From assembly GCF_900109685.1 (NCBI RefSeq), contig NZ_FOBB01000009.1:186001-250000 (forward strand): a DNA stretch of 64,000 nucleotides. The letters are read 5' to 3'. Source of the DNA: Chitinophaga rupis. GTDB lineage: Bacteria > Bacteroidota > Bacteroidia > Chitinophagales > Chitinophagaceae. Positions 18,279 through 26,415 of the stretch are shown in pieces. Within the stretch, counting starts at the first letter, position 1. Each line of letters begins with the position of its first letter. The notes below the pieces were generated by a model, which saw only the letters and a program-made list of their open reading frames with translations, ran no database searches and was not told the DNA's origin. Both the position numbers and the translations under genes were made by a program.

Positions 18279-18900
18279 AAATTTTTATCATTTTTAAATA
18301 TTCATCAATGGTAGTATCAATAGCATTAATAACCCCATCCTCTTCCATGTTCATCACTTTCATACGGCAGCGCACATGCAGTGATACCAGGCCATGTACC
18401 ATAGACCAAATGGACAATGCGGCTACGAGCTTATCTTTAAACCGCAGTAGCTTCTGATCAATGCCCTGCTGTATTATATCCAGTAAAAAGTTAAAACAAT
18501 TGTCCCCGTTATCCCAGGCATCAGTACCATCCTCTTTTTCCAGCTTTTTCATGGGGGAGCGGATAATGAACATCAGGTCATACAGATCTGGTTTTTCCAG
18601 GCCGAACTGCACATATGCCTTGGCTATCTGCTCTAGTTTTTTCATCGGGCTTCTGCCGGTGGCTTTTTCCTTGAACGTCTCAAACAGCTGCTCAAAAGCC
18701 TGTGCCTGCAGATCATATAGCAGCTCGTCCTTATCTTTATAATACAGGTATATGGTGGCCGGACTATATTCTATTTTTTCAGCAATGTTGCGGATGGAGG
18801 TTTTTTCATAACCCACTTCCAGGAACATGCGCATAGATGCCTCCATGATCAGCCGTTTCATTTCCAGCTTTTCCCTTTCCTTTCTGTCTGCGATGCCCAT
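18277..18900 (-). CDS. TetR/AcrR family repressor of the efflux operon
   Basis: 207 aa from the ATG at 18900 (MGIADRKEREKLEMKR); a TTG start at 18921 is less likely. Residues 12-60 are the TetR HTH domain (IMEASMRMFLEVGYEKTSIRNIAEKIEYSPATIYLYYKDKDELLYDL). The C-terminal helices form the ligand pocket and dimer interface. It precedes tolC-adaptor-RND on the same strand, the common layout of a locally acting efflux repressor. A perfect palindrome 28-40 bp upstream of its start, repeated before tolC, is the probable operator, implying autoregulation. The inducer is unknown, perhaps a pump substrate. Confidence 0.92.
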   Translation of the reverse strand: MGIADRKEREKLEMKRLIMEASMRMFLEVGYEKTSIRNIAEKIEYSPATIYLYYKDKDELLYDLQAQAFEQLFETFKEKATGRSPMKKLEQIAKAYVQFGLEKPDLYDLMFIIRSPMKKLEKEDGTDAWDNGDNCFNFLLDIIQQGIDQKLLRFKDKLVAALSIWSMVHGLVSLHVRCRMKVMNMEEDGVINAIDTTIDEYLKMIKI

Positions 18901-18927
18901 GTTAATTTGTTTACGATGCAAACTTAA

Positions 18928-18940
18928 TGAACAGTGTTCA
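18928..18940. promoter_or_regulatory. Candidate TetR operator, copy 1 (upstream of tetR)
   Basis: TGAACAGTGTTCA is a perfect 13-bp palindrome around a central G, extended by TTA three bases left and TAA three bases right of centre symmetry (18924-18944). It lies in the divergent gap between tetR and the epimerase gene, so it could also influence the latter. Confidence 0.75.
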
Positions 18941-19037
18941 GTAATCCAAATAAATTTTCATACAATAATATTTATCTTCATTCGTCTTTAAACCGTCAAG
19001 GCCATTCAACTATCAATAATAAAGGAAACTAACCACT

Positions 19038-19970
19038 ATGACACACACCATTTTAGGCGCCGGCGGCGTCATTGCCACAGAGTTAACCAAAGAGCTGCTA
19101 AAGAACGGACAATCAGTAAAGCTGGTAAGCCGTCAGCCCAAAGCCCTTTCTGCAAAAACAGATATAGCCGCAGCAGACCTTACCAATTATGAACAAACCA
19201 AAGCCGCCATCAACGGATCAAACGTAGTGTACCTGTGCGCCGGCCTGGTGTATGACCGCAAGGTATGGGCTGCTTCCTGGCCTAAGGTGATGCAGAATGC
19301 CATAGACGGCTGCAAGGCTGCCAACGCCCGCCTCATCTTTTTTGATAACGTATATATGTATGGCCTGGTGAACGGGCCTATGACAGAGGATACGCCCTAT
19401 AACCCCATCAGCAAAAAGGGAGAGATCCGCGCGCAGATAGCCACCCGTTTAATGAACGAAGTAAAAGCAGGCAACCTGCAGGCCAGCATTGCACGATCCG
19501 CGGATTTTTATGGTCCTGGCGCCGATACCACAGGCATTCTAAACAACCTGCTCATCAACAATATGCTAAAAGGTAAAAAAGGAATGTGGCTGGGAAACGA
19601 CGATCTGCCTCACAGTTATACCTATGCGCCGGACGCCGGCAAAGGCATGTACCTGCTGGGTCAAACACTTGCCAGCGATAACCAGGTATGGCATATGCCC
19701 ACTTATAATCCTGCCCTTACCGGTAAACAGTATGCCGCGCTGATAGCAGAGCAGCTGCAGGTAAAACCGGCTTATTCAAAACTGGGTAGCTTTATGGTGA
19801 AGATGGCCGGCATTTTTAATACCACTATTGGCGAGCTGCATGAAATGCTGTACCAGAATAATCATCCGTACATCTTTGATTCAACCAAGTTCAATGATTA
19901 CTTTAACTACCAGCCAAGCACCTACGAAAAAGGAATTGAAGCTACTATCGCCGCCGCTAAACAGAAATAA
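19038..19970 (+). CDS. NAD-dependent epimerase/dehydratase-like protein
   Basis: 310 aa, extended short-chain dehydrogenase fold. The Rossmann glycine motif is at residues 6-12 (GAGGVIA), a D/E-type strand and an acidic loop (AAADLTN) follow, and the catalytic region reads FFDNVYMYG with the YxxxK position only loosely conserved, so activity is uncertain. It resembles NmrA/atypical SDR members that bind NAD(P)H. It is divergent from tetR, sharing a 137-bp gap with the palindromic operator. TetR-family regulators often flank such reductases, so co-regulation is possible. Confidence 0.82.
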   Translation: MTHTILGAGGVIATELTKELLKNGQSVKLVSRQPKALSAKTDIAAADLTNYEQTKAAINGSNVVYLCAGLVYDRKVWAASWPKVMQNAIDGCKAANARLIFFDNVYMYGLVNGPMTEDTPYNPISKKGEIRAQIATRLMNEVKAGNLQASIARSADFYGPGADTTGILNNLLINNMLKGKKGMWLGNDDLPHSYTYAPDAGKGMYLLGQTLASDNQVWHMPTYNPALTGKQYAALIAEQLQVKPAYSKLGSFMVKMAGIFNTTIGELHEMLYQNNHPYIFDSTKFNDYFNYQPSTYEKGIEATIAAAKQK

Positions 19971-19996
19971 AAAACCACCCAGGAATGGGCGGTTTT
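19971..19996 (+). terminator. Intrinsic terminator after the epimerase gene
   Basis: AAAACCACCCA faces TGGGCGGTTTT around GGAA, with one mismatch, directly after the stop codon. A TAACTTTG promoter-like box follows at 19998-20005. Confidence 0.7.
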
Positions 19997-20106
19997 ATAA
20001 CTTTGCCTAGAATTTACACTACAATTTGTTGTGGCGCAAGATTACGATTGTTAGCGGTATTAAGGCCCTAATCAGATGTTAACGGGAGGGAAGTGGCAAA
20101 ATTTTT

Positions 20107-20137
20107 TTTGGAGATTTCAATCCCGCCTGTATCTTTG
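20107..20137 (+). promoter_or_regulatory. Bacteroidota sigma-A promoter of the SAM riboswitch transcript
   Basis: TTTG (20107-20110), 19 bp, then TATCTTTG (20130-20137): an exact match to the Bacteroidota TTTG / TAnnTTTG consensus. The transcript should start around 20141-20145, just before the riboswitch. Confidence 0.8.
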
Positions 20138-20156
20138 CACCAGTTCTTTACGATCA

Positions 20157-20266
20157 CTTATCAAGAAAGGCAGAGGGAAATGGCCCTGCGAAGCCTTAGC
20201 AACCAGCCACCGTTTACGCGGTGAGCAAGGTGCTACATCCATCCCGGTAATACCGGGAAAGATAAG
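20157..20266 (+). ncRNA. SAM-I (S-box) riboswitch
   Basis: The class features are all present: P1 from CTTATC (20157-20162) with GATAAG (20261-20266), the AAAGGCAGAGGGAAATGGCCC core of P2, GAAGCC-TTAGCAACC, a P3 hairpin (CACCG/CGGTG), AAGGTGCTA, a P4 hairpin (CCCGGTA/TACCGGG) and the closing GAAAGATAAG. It binds S-adenosylmethionine and turns off methionine genes. A terminator hairpin lies 42 nt downstream and the next gene is a Cys/Met PLP enzyme, though about 600 bp away. Confidence 0.93.
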
Positions 20267-20307
20267 CCCAGTACTAAGTTTACTTTAAGGTTTTGTACAA
20301 TAAAGAG

Positions 20308-20338
20308 AAACTCACCTGGCTATCAGGTGAGTTTTTTT
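20308..20338 (+). terminator. Intrinsic terminator of the SAM riboswitch
   Basis: AAACTCACCTG pairs with CAGGTGAGTTT around a 5-nt loop and is followed by a run of seven T residues. It is the probable expression platform: formed when SAM is bound, avoided when it is not. The competing antiterminator strand was not identified. Confidence 0.85.
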
Positions 20339-20339
20339 G

Positions 20340-20865
20340 TTTTATGGCAATCCATAAACCGGATAAACCGGCTTCCCGTAAACTGGCACCCATAAATGGC
20401 ACCACCTGTCTTGCTCACCTTTCCTGATAAGCATTAATAAGTATTAAAAGCATTAGCTACGTTCTGTGCTACCGGACAGCGTACGGCCTTTGCCCGGCAC
20501 CACACCGGCGCCACCGGCACTACAATAGCATGCTATGGAACAGCATAAGGCCTTTGCCTGATCCATCGCATTACTATCAAGGCACCAACGCTCAACGCCA
20601 CAGTCGCTTTTGCTATAGCTCAGCGTATAGCCATTGCTGGCCATCGCGTTGGTCCCTTACGGTCTTCACCTGATCCGTGTCGCTGTCAGGACACAAATAT
20701 GAGCTCTTCGCGTTGCTGTCAAGGCCCAAACGCCCGTCACCACAGTAGCACACCGCCTAATCAACGTACCCTCCCGCAACCGGGCGGTAACCGGTTGCGG
20801 TCCCCTTTTTGCGTTCCTTTTTGGGGAAGCAAAAAGGAACAAAAAACAATTAAAACAAAAAGAAT
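20340..20865 (+). other. Long 5' leader between the riboswitch and the PLP gene
   Basis: No gene is convincing here. A pair of roughly 42-bp direct copies, about three-quarters identical, starts near 20567 and 20708 (TATCAAGGC/TGTCAAGGC cores), and GGCCTTTGCC words recur near 20480 and 20550. Two strong hairpins precede the gene: CCGCAACCGG/CCGGTTGCGG (20774-20800) and GTTCCTTTTTG/CAAAAAGGAAC (20813-20840). No closer promoter box was seen, so this may be transcribed leader or an insertion separating riboswitch and gene. Confidence 0.5.
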
Positions 20866-22050
20866 ATGAGCACAATCACACAACTAATCCACTCCATCCC
20901 CGTAGACGAACTAACCGGCGCTATCGCCGTACCAATCTACCAAACCTCCACCTTCGTGCAGGAGGCACCCGGCGTGAACAAAGGCTTTGATTATGCCCGA
21001 ACCAATAATCCTACCCGCCAAACACTGGAAAACATTGTAGCACAGCTGGAAGGCGGGGAAACCGGCATAGCCTTTTCCAGCGGCCTGGCCGCCATTGACG
21101 CTATCTTAAAGCTGCTACAGGCAGGCGATGAGATCGTAGCGGTAGACGATATTTACGGCGGCGCTTTCCGTTTATTCAGCAAGGTGTATGAGAAGTTTGG
21201 TATTAAAGTGCATTATGTAGATACTGCTGATCTGCAGGCCGTAGTAAATGCCATTACGCCCGCCACCCGCTTAATATGGCTGGAAACGCCCACCAATCCC
21301 ACGTTAAAGATCTCCGACATCAGCGCCATAGCCGCCATCGCAAAAGCGCATCAGTGCTGGTTATGTGTGGATAATACCTTTGCCTCACCGGTATTGCAGC
21401 AACCGCTGTTACAGGGTGCAGATATAGTTGTGCACAGCGCCACCAAATATTTAGGCGGCCATAGCGACCTGATTGCCGGCGTGGTAGTAACGCGCAATAA
21501 AACCCTGGGTGCAGAAATTAAGTTCTACCAGAATGCCTGTGGGGCAATTCTTTCACCGTTCGACAGCTTCCTGCTGATACGTGGTATTGAAACCCTGCAC
21601 CTGCGCGTAAAGCAGCATTGCGCCAATGCCCTGGCCATAGCGCAGTACCTGGAGCAGCACCCCGCGGTAGATAAAGTATTTTACCCCGGCCTTTCATCCC
21701 ACCCCGGCCATGCGCTGGCAAAAAAACAGCAGAAAGGTTTTGGCGGCATTGTATCCTTTACGTTAAAAGAAGATACGGATGAAGCAGCACAGGCCTTTGT
21801 AACCAGCACTCATTACTTTAAGCTGGCCGAAAGCCTGGGTGGTATTAAAAGCCTGTTATGCCATCCCGCCAGCATGACGCATAAATCCATCCCGGACGAA
21901 AAACGCCGCGCCGCCGGTGTAGCCGATAGCCTGATCCGCCTGTCCGTAGGCCTGGAAGAATCAGACGACCTTATCACCGACCTTGCGCAGGCTTTTAAAA
22001 GCGCAGAGAAAAAGCTACCTTCGGTGTTATCAACAAGTAACATCTTATGA
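20866..22050 (+). CDS. Cys/Met metabolism PLP-dependent enzyme (cystathionine gamma-synthase/lyase type)
   Basis: 394 aa, full length for the fold-type I Cys/Met family. Visible motifs are YARTNNPT near residue 43, the SSGLAAIDA phosphate-binding loop near 71, the LETPTNP strand near 141, VDNTFASP near 170 and the PLP lysine in HSATKYLGGHSD near 196. SLGGIKSLLCHPASMTH near 325 and RLSVGLEE are the C-terminal substrate motifs. The SAM-I riboswitch upstream points to methionine synthesis: cystathionine gamma-synthase or O-acetylhomoserine sulfhydrylase-like. Sequence alone does not exclude cystathionine gamma-lyase. It overlaps the amidohydrolase start by 4 bp. Confidence 0.88.
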   Translation: MSTITQLIHSIPVDELTGAIAVPIYQTSTFVQEAPGVNKGFDYARTNNPTRQTLENIVAQLEGGETGIAFSSGLAAIDAILKLLQAGDEIVAVDDIYGGAFRLFSKVYEKFGIKVHYVDTADLQAVVNAITPATRLIWLETPTNPTLKISDISAIAAIAKAHQCWLCVDNTFASPVLQQPLLQGADIVVHSATKYLGGHSDLIAGVVVTRNKTLGAEIKFYQNACGAILSPFDSFLLIRGIETLHLRVKQHCANALAIAQYLEQHPAVDKVFYPGLSSHPGHALAKKQQKGFGGIVSFTLKEDTDEAAQAFVTSTHYFKLAESLGGIKSLLCHPASMTHKSIPDEKRRAAGVADSLIRLSVGLEESDDLITDLAQAFKSAEKKLPSVLSTSNIL

Positions 22051-23390
22051 ACCTACGCCGCTATTTAGTATTGATACTCCTGTTAGTTATTGTATACCAT
22101 GTGAATGCGCAGCAGGCGCCTGCTGCCGCCACCCGTAGTACAGTACTGAAGAACATTACATTAATAGACGGTACCGGCGCTGCACCTAAAAAGAAGGTAA
22201 GCCTGGTGCTCGAAGGCGATCGTATAACAAAGATCTTGGCCGCCGGCGTCCCGGCCCCGGCCAGTGCGCGGGTAATAGATGGAACCGGTAAAACGGTGAT
22301 GCCTGCTATGGTGAACGGGCATGGGCACCTGGGCCTGCTTAAAGGCAACAAGGCAGGGCCGGAGAATTATTCACAGAGCAATATTATCCGCCAGCTGAAG
22401 AAATATGAATCCTTTGGTATTAGCCAGGTATTAAGCCTGGGTACGGACAGGGAGATTATTTTCCCGCTGCGCAATGCCTCACAGCATGGACAGCTGCCTG
22501 GTGCTACTTTTTATACCGCAGGCTATGGATTAGCCGCTAAAGATGGTACCCCGCCTGCCGCTTTTGCAGACAAGGCTTTTCGCCCGCAAACGCCGGAAGA
22601 AGCAGTAAAAGCCATTCAGCAGCTGGCCACTCTGAAAGTAGATTTTGTGAAGATGTGGGTAGATGGGGACAGCACCCAGCCCAGGCTGCAGCCCGCTGTA
22701 TATGAAGCTGCCATTGCAGAAGCGCATAAGCAGGGTTTACGTGTAGCCGCACACGTATATTACCTGGAAGATGCCCGCCGCCTGGTAGCTGCCGGTGTGG
22801 ACGTGCTGGCACACAGCATCCGCGATAAGGAAGTAGACGCAGCTATCATCAACGACATTAAGGCCAAAGGCACTTATTACATACCCACCCTGTGCATTGA
22901 TGATTTTAACTTCGCGTATGCCGATCAACCCGAATGGCTAAACGATTCTTTGTTTAAAGCCTCCCTGGAACCCGGCGTGTGGGAAATGCTGATTAGCGCC
23001 GATTATAAAAAACAGCAGCAGGATGATCCCAACCGGCAAAAGAAAATAAATGCCTTTCATACTGCGCAGCGTAACCTGCACAAGCTGGACAGCGCAGGAG
23101 TAAAGATCGTAATGGGCACCGACTCCGGCGCACAACCCGTACGCGCCCAGGGTTTCTCCGAACACCTGGAGCTGCAGCTGATGACAGAAGCCGGAATGAA
23201 CCCTTTGAAAGTGCTTACCGCCGCCACCCGCAATGGTGCGCAAATGCTGCACATTGACGGCGACTACGGTACCCTGCAGCCCGGCAAAAAGGCCGACTTC
23301 ATTGTACTCAGCGCAGATCCATCGCAGGACATCCGCAATACCCGTAAAATAGTGGAAGTATGGAGGGGAGGGAAGAAGATTTTACGCTAA
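22047..23390 (+). CDS. Amidohydrolase family protein, exported
   Basis: 447 aa with a signal peptide (RRYLVLILLLVIVYHVNAQQ). The metal-dependent hydrolase pattern is complete: NGHGHLG (H-x-H) near residue 91, HVYY and HSIRD histidines in the middle, and GTDSG as the late Asp. It ends with the composite-sandwich motif GTLQPGKKADFIVL. Related enzymes are imidazolonepropionase-like or prolidase-like amidohydrolases acting on cyclic amides or dipeptides. It is translationally coupled (ATGA) to the PLP gene, so it may also fall under the SAM riboswitch; why an exported hydrolase is linked to methionine synthesis is unclear. Confidence 0.85.
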   Translation: MNLRRYLVLILLLVIVYHVNAQQAPAAATRSTVLKNITLIDGTGAAPKKKVSLVLEGDRITKILAAGVPAPASARVIDGTGKTVMPAMVNGHGHLGLLKGNKAGPENYSQSNIIRQLKKYESFGISQVLSLGTDREIIFPLRNASQHGQLPGATFYTAGYGLAAKDGTPPAAFADKAFRPQTPEEAVKAIQQLATLKVDFVKMWVDGDSTQPRLQPAVYEAAIAEAHKQGLRVAAHVYYLEDARRLVAAGVDVLAHSIRDKEVDAAIINDIKAKGTYYIPTLCIDDFNFAYADQPEWLNDSLFKASLEPGVWEMLISADYKKQQQDDPNRQKKINAFHTAQRNLHKLDSAGVKIVMGTDSGAQPVRAQGFSEHLELQLMTEAGMNPLKVLTAATRNGAQMLHIDGDYGTLQPGKKADFIVLSADPSQDIRNTRKIVEVWRGGKKILR

Positions 23391-23485
23391 ACGCTTAATG
23401 CCTAACGCTGAACGCTCAATGCAATGTAGCGGGTCAAACAACCGCTTCGATAGCTTTCTGCTTTCCGCTTTCTGCTTTCCGCTTC
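23388..23485. repeat. AACGCT array plus GCTTT array between convergent genes
   Basis: Positions 23388-23422 hold words such as AACGCT and AATGC starting at the amidohydrolase stop codon. Positions 23451-23485 are a GCTTTCTGCTTTCCG-type array lying within the symporter C-terminal codons, encoding KRKAESGKQKAIEA. Confidence 0.6.
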
Positions 23486-24675
23486 ACAAAACGCGTCACC
23501 ATCATAGCCGCCACTGTATCGCCGGTAGCATTCAGCAAAGTGGCCATCGGGTCTACCAGCGTGCCTATGATCATGGCCGGGGGTAAGGCTTCCGGCGGAA
23601 ATCCGTACACAGATACCATTAACAGCTCGCCAATATATGCGCCGTTAGGTACGCCGCCTTCTACCATGCTTACTATAACGGTAATGCCTAATGCTAAAAG
23701 TATAGTATCTGCCCCGCTCAGCGAGCGGCCGAACATGGCGAACACCACTGCTATTTTCACGATGGAGGAAACGCTGGACCCGTCCTTATGCAGCGTACCG
23801 CCCAATGGTATCACAATATTGCTGATATGATCCGGCACTCCCATTTTTTTAGCGGCATCCAGGTTAGCCGGAATAGTGGCTATGCTGCTGCAGGTACCCA
23901 CTGCTGTAAGGGAAGGCACCACGTTATTTTTCCAGTATCTTTTAATACCCGCTATACCGCCTGCAATAAACGCATATACGCTGAACAGCACCACAAAATA
24001 GAACAGGCAAAAACCGTAATACAGCGCCATGGACCGCGCATATAATCCAAACAGCTGCGGGCCCAGGATACCCACCTGGTAGGCAAAATAAGCGCCCAAC
24101 CCAATGGGTCCCAGCTTCATGATAAGAATAATAAGGCTTTTCATAACCTCGTTGCCGCTGTTCAGGAAACGGCGGAAAGGTTCGCCTGCATCGCCGGCCC
24201 TTAACACGGCAAAACCTATCATTACAGAAAATATGATCAGCGGCAGCATGCTTTTGCGTGATAGCAGCTCAAAGAATTCGTTGGTGGTGAGCAGGGCTGT
24301 GATCTGCTCCCCTAAGCTTAACGCCTGTATGTTTTCCGTAACACCCGGTTGTGCGCTTACCTGCTGGTGAATAGGGAACAGCCAGATGGCCACAATGGTC
24401 AGGAAAGCCGCTACCAGCACCGTACCCACAAACACCATTACCATCACGGACATTACGCGGCCCAGTTTCTGGGTACGGTCCACATTGGCAATGGCCGATG
24501 CAATGGCAAAGAACACCAGCGGTATCACCGCCGTGAATAACAGGTTCAGGAAAATATCGCCAATGGGCTTCAGCACCGTTACACGCGGCCCCAGCACTAA
24601 TCCCAGTACACTGCCGGCAATAATACCCGCCAGTAGCCATATAATATTGCCGTAGTTTTTGAGAAAAGCGCCCAT
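23434..24675 (-). CDS. Dicarboxylate/amino acid:cation symporter (DAACS)
   Basis: 413 aa from the ATG at 24675; the longer frame lies in a repeat array. It has about eight TM helices, the serine-rich hairpin GTCSSIATIPANLDAAKKMG, and the substrate/Na+ region IVIPLGGTLHKDGSSVSS, where canonical glutamate carriers have NMDGT. It imports C4-dicarboxylates or acidic amino acids with Na+ or H+. The C-terminal KRKAESGKQKAIEAVV is encoded by a GCTTT-type array, so that tail is unlikely to be conserved. It is divergent from the SGNH esterase gene. Confidence 0.9.
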   Translation of the reverse strand: MGAFLKNYGNIIWLLAGIIAGSVLGLVLGPRVTVLKPIGDIFLNLLFTAVIPLVFFAIASAIANVDRTQKLGRVMSVMVMVFVGTVLVAAFLTIVAIWLFPIHQQVSAQPGVTENIQALSLGEQITALLTTNEFFELLSRKSMLPLIIFSVMIGFAVLRAGDAGEPFRRFLNSGNEVMKSLIILIMKLGPIGLGAYFAYQVGILGPQLFGLYARSMALYYGFCLFYFVVLFSVYAFIAGGIAGIKRYWKNNVVPSLTAVGTCSSIATIPANLDAAKKMGVPDHISNIVIPLGGTLHKDGSSVSSIVKIAVVFAMFGRSLSGADTILLALGITVIVSMVEGGVPNGAYIGELLMVSVYGFPPEALPPAMIIGTLVDPMATLLNATGDTVAAMMVTRFVKRKAESGKQKAIEAVV

Positions 24676-24677
24676 TA

Positions 24678-24771
24678 ATTTTAGATTTACGATTTTAGAT
24701 TTTAGATTTATAACCGGGATACGCATTCGCCACGATCCAAATCTAAACTGTAAAATCGTAAATCCGAAATC
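24678..24771. repeat. AAATCGTAAATC inverted array between divergent genes
   Basis: GATTTACGATTTTA at 24684-24697 is perfectly complementary to 24751-24764, and flanking AGATTT words extend both arms to about 33 bp. The array fills the whole 98-bp gap between two divergent starts, so any promoters must lie inside it. Confidence 0.7.
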
Positions 24772-24773
24772 AT

Positions 24774-25547
24774 ATGATTCCACAATCTGATCGCAGAAGT
24801 TTCTTGAAAAAAGCCGCTTTAGGTAGTGTAATGGCCATGAGCCTACAGGAAATTGTTACATCCGCAATGGCTGCGGAACGCCGTAACGCACCTGCTGCCG
24901 CTAAAATTGAGCTGAAGAAAAATGCCGTGATTCTTTTCCAGGGCGATTCTATTACGGATGTAGGCCGCAAACGCGATAGCATGAATGCAAATGATGCCGG
25001 CGCTTTGGGCCACGGATACGCTTTCCTGGCAGCCGGCGCTTTACTGGAAAAACATGCGGATAAAACCCTGCAGATCTATAATAAAGGGATCAGCGGTAAT
25101 AAGGTATACCAGCTGGCAGAACGCTGGGATGCTGATTGCCTGGATCTTAAACCCGATGTGCTGAGCATCCTGATAGGCGTAAATGATTACTGGCATACCC
25201 TTACCGGCGGTTATACCGGCACCGTACAGAAATATAGCGATGATTATAAAGCATTGCTTACCCGCACCAGGGAAAAGCTGCCCAATGTGAAGTTCGTGAT
25301 CGGTGAGCCCTTTGCCGTAAATGGTGTAAAAGCCGTTGACGATAAATGGTTTCCGGCGTTTAATGATTACCGTAAGGCCGCCCGCGAAATAGCCGACAGC
25401 TTTGGCGCTGTATTCATACCTTATCAAAGCATCTTTGATAAAGCACAGAAAGTAGCCCCTGGTTCCTACTGGACCGGCGACGGCGTACACCCCAGCGTAG
25501 CCGGCGCCAGCTTAATGGCTACTGCATGGAGGGAAGCTGTTAAATAA
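24774..25547 (+). CDS. SGNH/GDSL hydrolase, exported
   Basis: 257 aa. A Tat-like N-terminus (DRRSFLKKAALGSVMAMSLQEIVTSAMA) is followed by the SGNH blocks: GDSITD (Ser nucleophile) near residue 58, a GISGNKV glycine/Asn block near 102, IGVNDYW near 137 and DGVHPS (Asp-His) near 239. Such enzymes are esterases that deacetylate sugars such as xylan or rhamnogalacturonan side chains, or lysophospholipids. Export fits a polysaccharide-decorating ester as substrate. No neighbour fixes the substrate. Confidence 0.88.
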   Translation: MIPQSDRRSFLKKAALGSVMAMSLQEIVTSAMAAERRNAPAAAKIELKKNAVILFQGDSITDVGRKRDSMNANDAGALGHGYAFLAAGALLEKHADKTLQIYNKGISGNKVYQLAERWDADCLDLKPDVLSILIGVNDYWHTLTGGYTGTVQKYSDDYKALLTRTREKLPNVKFVIGEPFAVNGVKAVDDKWFPAFNDYRKAAREIADSFGAVFIPYQSIFDKAQKVAPGSYWTGDGVHPSVAGASLMATAWREAVK

Positions 25548-25550
25548 GCG

Positions 25551-25915
25551 CAAAGCCGAAAGCATAAAGCAAAAAGCATAAAGGAGAAGGGAGAAAGCCC
25601 AATTACCTCAATGCTTTTTGCTTTTTTAATTAGTCATTGCCCCGCGCAATATTTGCAGCTTTCCAACTTTCTGCTTTCTGTTTTCTGTTTCACTTTTCTT
25701 TCTTGGCCCGTTCATTTTCCTCGCGTACTACCCAGGGCTTTAAGCTTTCTGCTTTGCGCTTTAAGCTTTTCGTTAACCTGTCCGCTTCCCCGGCGCAATG
25801 TTACCCCTTTAAGCTTTATGCTTTCCACTTTCACCTTTTCCTTAACCTGTTCGCTTTCCAGGCGCAATACTTCCCAGCTTTATGCTTTAAGCTTTCCGCT
25901 TTCTGCTTTTTTACT
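25551..25915 (+). repeat. GCTTT array with a ~70-bp tandem unit
   Basis: AAAGC words (25551-25585) face GCTTT words from 25614. From about 25643 a longer unit recurs: CGCAATATT/CGTACTACC/CGCAATGTT/CGCAATACT followed by CCC and GCTTTAAGC or similar, starting near 25643, 25722, 25791 and 25861 (69-79 bp apart). The frames across it are not protein-like. Confidence 0.65.
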
Positions 25916-25923
25916 TACTTTTG
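25916..25923 (+). promoter_or_regulatory. -7 box TACTTTTG ahead of the metal-efflux genes
   Basis: This is an exact TAnnTTTG box ending 4 bp before the GTG start at 25928. The transcript would start at or near the start codon, that is, leaderless. No clear TTTG -33 box was seen. Confidence 0.5.
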
Positions 25924-25927
25924 CCCC

Positions 25928-26314
25928 GTGCATCGTGCTATCAGCATATTACTACTTACCATTTACTTGTGTAACACGACGGAATTGATCGAGCTCGTCA
26001 AGATCCCTGTGTTCTTTGCACACTTAAATGAGCACCGGGCCGAAAAACCCGGCACTTCCGTATGGGGCTTTGTAGTAGAGCACTATTTCAGCGGCGATGT
26101 AAAGGATAAGGACTGGGAGCGCGATAGGGAGCTGCCCTTCAAATCACATGAGCATGTAACCAATGCCAGCCCGGTACCGCCGCCACCCTCACAACCACAA
26201 TTAACAATAGCCACACAGCGCCAGGTAGTAGTGGTATATCCCGCTTATATCAATCGCTTTCACCCCCTTATTTACCATCCCGATATTTTCCAGCCTCCGA
26301 AGTCCGTATGCTAA
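25928..26314 (+). CDS. Small protein upstream of the metal RND pump
   Basis: 128 aa from a GTG at 25928; the frame extends further upstream only through repeat DNA. The N-terminus is a hydrophobic signal (HRAISILLLTIYLC) followed by TELIELVKIPVFFAHLNEHRAE and a hydrophilic, Asp/Glu/His-rich segment (DVKDKDWERDRELPFKSHEH). Bacteroidota metal-efflux clusters commonly have such a short exported protein ahead of CusA, so it may bind metal or assist the pump, but no named domain is seen. The Pro-rich middle (PVPPPPSQP) looks like a linker. Confidence 0.65.
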   Translation: MHRAISILLLTIYLCNTTELIELVKIPVFFAHLNEHRAEKPGTSVWGFVVEHYFSGDVKDKDWERDRELPFKSHEHVTNASPVPPPPSQPQLTIATQRQVVVVYPAYINRFHPLIYHPDIFQPPKSVC

Positions 26315-26415
26315 AGTGCAGCTATACAAATGTGCAGGTGTAATACACGCTGTACGCATATAGCTATTAGCACATCCCCGTTGTATTTATTATCTTAATT
26401 ACTGAATTTGCAAAC

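Noticed and set aside
20076..20288. 70-codon frame over the SAM riboswitch
   Set aside because: It runs through the structured aptamer and has no coding character; the RNA explains the conservation.
25551..25915. CRISPR array
   Set aside because: Repeats are imperfect, spacers are not uniform, and no cas genes are near.
25611..25927. Long plus-strand frames through the repeat, including a 225-codon version
   Set aside because: The first part is translated repeat DNA (Phe/Ser/Cys-rich). The real gene starts with GTG at 25928.
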